Translations under genes and position numbers: made by a program
The notes under the pieces: model-generated
Database searches by the model: none
The model's input: only the letters and a program-made list of their open reading frames with translations
Told to the model about the DNA's origin: nothing
In this document: piece by piece, positions 5,885-7,734 of the stretch
How the letters are laid out: every line of letters begins with the position of its first letter
Position numbering within the stretch: the stretch's first letter is position 1
From: an uncultured Desulfobacterales bacterium
GTDB lineage: Bacteria; Desulfobacterota; Desulfobacteria; Desulfobacterales; JAFDCJ01
Length of the DNA: 7,734 bases
Assembly (NCBI GenBank): GCA_945787595.1
Contig: CALZJV010000555.1
Span: 1 to 7,734, forward strand
Direction of reading: 5' to 3'

Positions 5885-6868
5885 ATGCCGGTAGCTTTTG
5901 TCACCGGAGGGACAGGCTTTCTAGGACTTAATTTGATTGAGCAATTGTTGGCCCAAAGTTGGGAGGTCATCGCACTTCATCGTCTTACATCCAATTTGAA
6001 GCATCTCCGTGAAAAAGACATACAACTTGTGGAAGGATCGATTACAGCGCCTAACTCCCTTATCACTATTTTCCCGGAAAAGGTAGATGCAGTTTTTCAT
6101 GTTGCCGGCAACACCAACCTATGGTCACGTCGCAACCACCTCCAGACTCGCGACAATGTTAAGGGCACTCAAAATATGGTCGCGGTCGCGTTGAAACGTC
6201 AGGCCAAGAGATTTATACACACGTCTAGTACAGCGGCTTACGGACATCATCAACAAAAGATTGATGAGGAAACGCTGTCTAACGCCATCCACTCACCCAT
6301 CAATTATCATCGAACCAAATACTTGGCAGAGATGGAAGTACATAAAGGAATTGCGAAGGGACTAGATGCGTTGATCATAAACCCGGCTAATATCATCGGT
6401 CCCTATGACTACCACAACTGGTCCCAACTCTTCATCCTCATCGATCGTCAAAAGCTTCCCGGCGTGCCGCAGGCGACTCAAACATTTTGTCATGTGAGGG
6501 AAGTGGCCAAAGCCCAAATTACAGCATTCTATCGAGGCAAAAAAGGGGAAAACTACATCCTTGGCGGTGTGGAGGTTGATTATTTGACCCTAGCCCAAGA
6601 AATTGGGGACATGCTGGGAAAGCAGACGCCAAAGAGAACCACTCAGGGCTGGATGCTAAAACTGCTGGGGAGAGTATCATTGTGGGGGTCTTACATCACT
6701 GGAAAGGAACCCGATATGACACCGGAAAAAGCCACTCTAGTTACCAGCCAAGTGTTATGTAACTCACAGAAAGCTGAAAACGAACTGGATTATCATTCGG
6801 TACCACTGAGGAGAATGCTGGAGGATTGCTACCAATGGATGCTCAGCGAAGGATTGATCGGTAAGTAA
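5885..6868 (+). CDS. NAD(P)-dependent epimerase/dehydratase, extended SDR family (dihydroflavonol-reductase-like)
   Basis: This 327-aa cytoplasmic oxidoreductase is of normal length and intact. The Rossmann cofactor motif TGGTGFLG is at 7-14. FHVAG (71-75) and NVKGT (91-95) follow at the usual places. The catalytic set is a serine in HTSST (112-116) and Tyr141-x-x-x-Lys145 in YHRTK. NPANIIGPYD (166-175) is the typical substrate-side segment. The family reduces or epimerises nucleotide sugars, carbonyl compounds or steroid/flavonoid-like substrates; the actual substrate cannot be read here. NAD against NADP preference is also open, since position 33 after strand two carries arginine (LHRLT), which would fit NADP. 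A strong ribosome site precedes the ATG. The gene stands alone, divergent from the 71-aa gene, with no pathway neighbour. Confidence 0.92.
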   Translation: MPVAFVTGGTGFLGLNLIEQLLAQSWEVIALHRLTSNLKHLREKDIQLVEGSITAPNSLITIFPEKVDAVFHVAGNTNLWSRRNHLQTRDNVKGTQNMVAVALKRQAKRFIHTSSTAAYGHHQQKIDEETLSNAIHSPINYHRTKYLAEMEVHKGIAKGLDALIINPANIIGPYDYHNWSQLFILIDRQKLPGVPQATQTFCHVREVAKAQITAFYRGKKGENYILGGVEVDYLTLAQEIGDMLGKQTPKRTTQGWMLKLLGRVSLWGSYITGKEPDMTPEKATLVTSQVLCNSQKAENELDYHSVPLRRMLEDCYQWMLSEGLIGK

Positions 6869-6928
6869 AGGTGATGGATAGATCGAGAAATGATATCGAA
6901 AATTCTGATATCTCAACGTTGATATGGC

Positions 6929-6948
6929 CGCAAAAAGGCGCAAAAAGC
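6929..6948. repeat. 10-bp tandem duplicate CGCAAAAAGS
   Basis: The units cgcaaaaagg and cgcaaaaagc are adjacent, followed by a diverged acaaaagcaa. This resembles the common CGCAAAG-type dispersed repeats of intergenic DNA, but the match is from memory. Confidence 0.5.
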
Positions 6949-7025
6949 ACAAAAGCAAAATTTCAGGGCTTGTAATTTCAATGTGTTACAATGAACAAAA
7001 ATCGAAATTCTGACTTTTTACGAAT

Positions 7026-7049
7026 CCATCAACGTTGGAATTTTGATGG
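7026..7049. repeat. 7-bp inverted repeat CCATCAA / TTGATGG
   Basis: The arms 7026-7032 and 7043-7049 are exact complements with a 10-nt loop. No T-run follows on the plus strand and there is only a weak one on the minus strand. This is a hairpin candidate of unknown role, not a convincing terminator. Confidence 0.4.
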
Positions 7050-7161
7050 GCTCAAAAAGCCTGTAATTTCATCCCTCCCCAGTTTATAGGACTATTGTTA
7101 CGATCAAAATTCATCTCTCGCCGCCGGGATCCCACAATCAAAATCGATTAAGTTACCACCT

Positions 7162-7189
7162 TAAATCAAAATTCTAAAATCCAAAATCT
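7162..7189. repeat. 7-bp tandem repeat array, 4 units (consensus AAAATCY)
   Basis: Units start at 7162, 7169, 7176 and 7183: taaatca, aaattct, aaaatcc, aaaatct. The period is the same as in the arrays at 4, 1139, 4007 and 4112, with a different unit. Low sequence complexity makes this the weakest of the arrays. Confidence 0.6.
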
Positions 7190-7271
7190 ATGGGGAATAA
7201 AAGCAGGATCTCTTTTAAAAGTAACCATGCGAAAGAAAGCATGATTTTCACTAGCCCAGTGCCCTCCCTCT

Positions 7272-7734
7272 TTATTCCCACAAATCCGTGCTCAAATACT
7301 TCAAGCCCGAATCACATATCAGCACCACGGCCGTCTTTCCTTTGAAGGAGGAGTTAAGCAGCTCCATGGCTGCGGTCACATTGGCGCCCGATGAAAAGCC
7401 GGCAAAGATTCCTTCTTCTCTAGCCAGCCGACGGGTCATTTCGACGGCTTGTTCGTCGGACACTTGTAAATACCCGTCCATTTGTGCGGGATTCAGCATC
7501 GGCAAAGGCGACATGGCATAACCGCCCCCCTGAATGCGATGGTTGGGATAGGTCACAGGCTCACCGGCAAGAATGGCCGCCCCCTCGGGTTCGACGATAA
7601 AGCACTTTATAGCCGGATTGTGTTCTTTGAAGGCTGCGGTGCAGCCGGCATATGATCCGCCGGTGCCGGCGAAATCGCAAAACACGTCGATAAGTCCACC
7701 GGACTGACGGATGATTTCCGGACCGGTGTTGAGA
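7272..7734 (-). CDS. Cysteine synthase family protein (PLP-dependent), 3' part only
   Basis: The last 153 residues of a fold-type II PLP enzyme are present; the 5' part lies beyond the right edge. Frame continuity is clear: NTGPEIIRQSGG leads without break into FAGTGGSYAG, whose GTGGS is the PLP-phosphate loop. A GTG at 7685 is an internal valine, not the start. Further on are EGIFAGFSSGAN, the usual second substrate/cofactor segment, and ICDSGLKYLSTDLWE at the C-terminus, with TAA at 7272-7274. The family makes cysteine from O-acetylserine (or a related activated serine) and sulfide in the cytoplasm. The PLP lysine and the asparagine loop are in the missing half, so subtype (CysK, CysM or a related beta-synthase) is left open. 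It is convergent with the epimerase gene across a 403-bp gap. Confidence 0.9.
   Translation of the reverse strand, partial: LNTGPEIIRQSGGLIDVFCDFAGTGGSYAGCTAAFKEHNPAIKCFIVEPEGAAILAGEPVTYPNHRIQGGGYAMSPLPMLNPAQMDGYLQVSDEQAVEMTRRLAREEGIFAGFSSGANVTAAMELLNSSFKGKTAVVLICDSGLKYLSTDLWE

Larger units (their letters stand above)
6869..7271. other. Repeat-containing gap between convergent genes
   Basis: These 403 AT-rich bp lie between the ends of two convergent genes and hold no supported coding region. Contents: a 10-bp palindrome TCAACGTTGA (6913-6922), two copies of a CGCAAAAAGS unit (6929-6948), TGTAATTTCA twice (6971-6980 and 7062-7071), an imperfect hairpin (7026-7049), a heptamer array (7162-7189) and a 9-bp inverted repeat (gggaataaa 7193-7201 with tttattccc 7271-7279) whose right arm covers the cysteine synthase stop codon. 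No stem followed by a T-run that would be a convincing terminator was found for either gene. Confidence 0.7.

Noticed and set aside
5885..6868. Assigning a specific pathway (hopanoid, nucleotide sugar or flavonoid-like reduction) to the SDR
   Set aside because: Only the general family motifs are visible, and there are no pathway neighbours to narrow the substrate.
7288..7521. Plus-strand open frame of 77 codons
   Set aside because: It is antisense to the well-supported cysteine synthase.
7685..7685. GTG at 7685 as start of the cysteine synthase
   Set aside because: The frame upstream continues with NTGPEIIRQSGG, which is core family sequence, so the gene runs off the window edge.

Overview
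The window looks like a chromosomal segment from a Gram-negative, probably anaerobic deltaproteobacterium (Desulfobacterota, for example Desulfobacterales). This is an inference. It rests on the mix of families (BMP-type ABC permeases, a DUF4143 ATPase, a DUF4062-NACHT protein, an extended SDR, a cysteine synthase) and on the style of the intergenic DNA, which is long, AT-rich and full of short degenerate tandem repeats. No rRNA or other marker gene is present to prove it.

Left part (1-2511): two permease genes of a nucleoside/simple-sugar type ABC importer lie in the same direction. They are the two membrane halves of one transporter. Unusually for such a pair, 379 bp of repeat-rich DNA separates them. 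The matching ATPase and substrate-binding lipoprotein are not in the window and probably lie to the left.

Middle (2711-5640): two NTPase genes, both broken. The first is a DUF4143-type AAA ATPase. It has lost about 30 codons in the middle and is frameshifted, so its nuclease-like C-terminal domain survives only in another frame (to 3957). The second is a DUF4062-NACHT protein resembling STAND-type defence proteins. It has an intact N-terminus and Walker A motif, but it ends before Walker B and has no sensor domain. This stretch reads as a decayed defence-like or accessory segment.

Right part (5556-7734): a small conserved-looking 71-aa gene of unknown function on the minus strand overlaps the broken NACHT tail. 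It is divergent from an intact NAD(P)-dependent epimerase/reductase gene. A 403-bp repeat-containing gap follows, then the 3' part of a minus-strand cysteine synthase gene that runs off the right edge.

The most interesting window-wide signal is in the intergenic DNA. At least five spacer segments hold short tandem arrays with the same 7-bp period but different unit sequences (4-38, 1139-1236, 4007-4034, 4112-4160 with an inverted partner at 4290-4310, and 7162-7189). The longest runs 14 units without an indel and extends into the last codons of the first permease. No intact new multi-gene system could be demonstrated.
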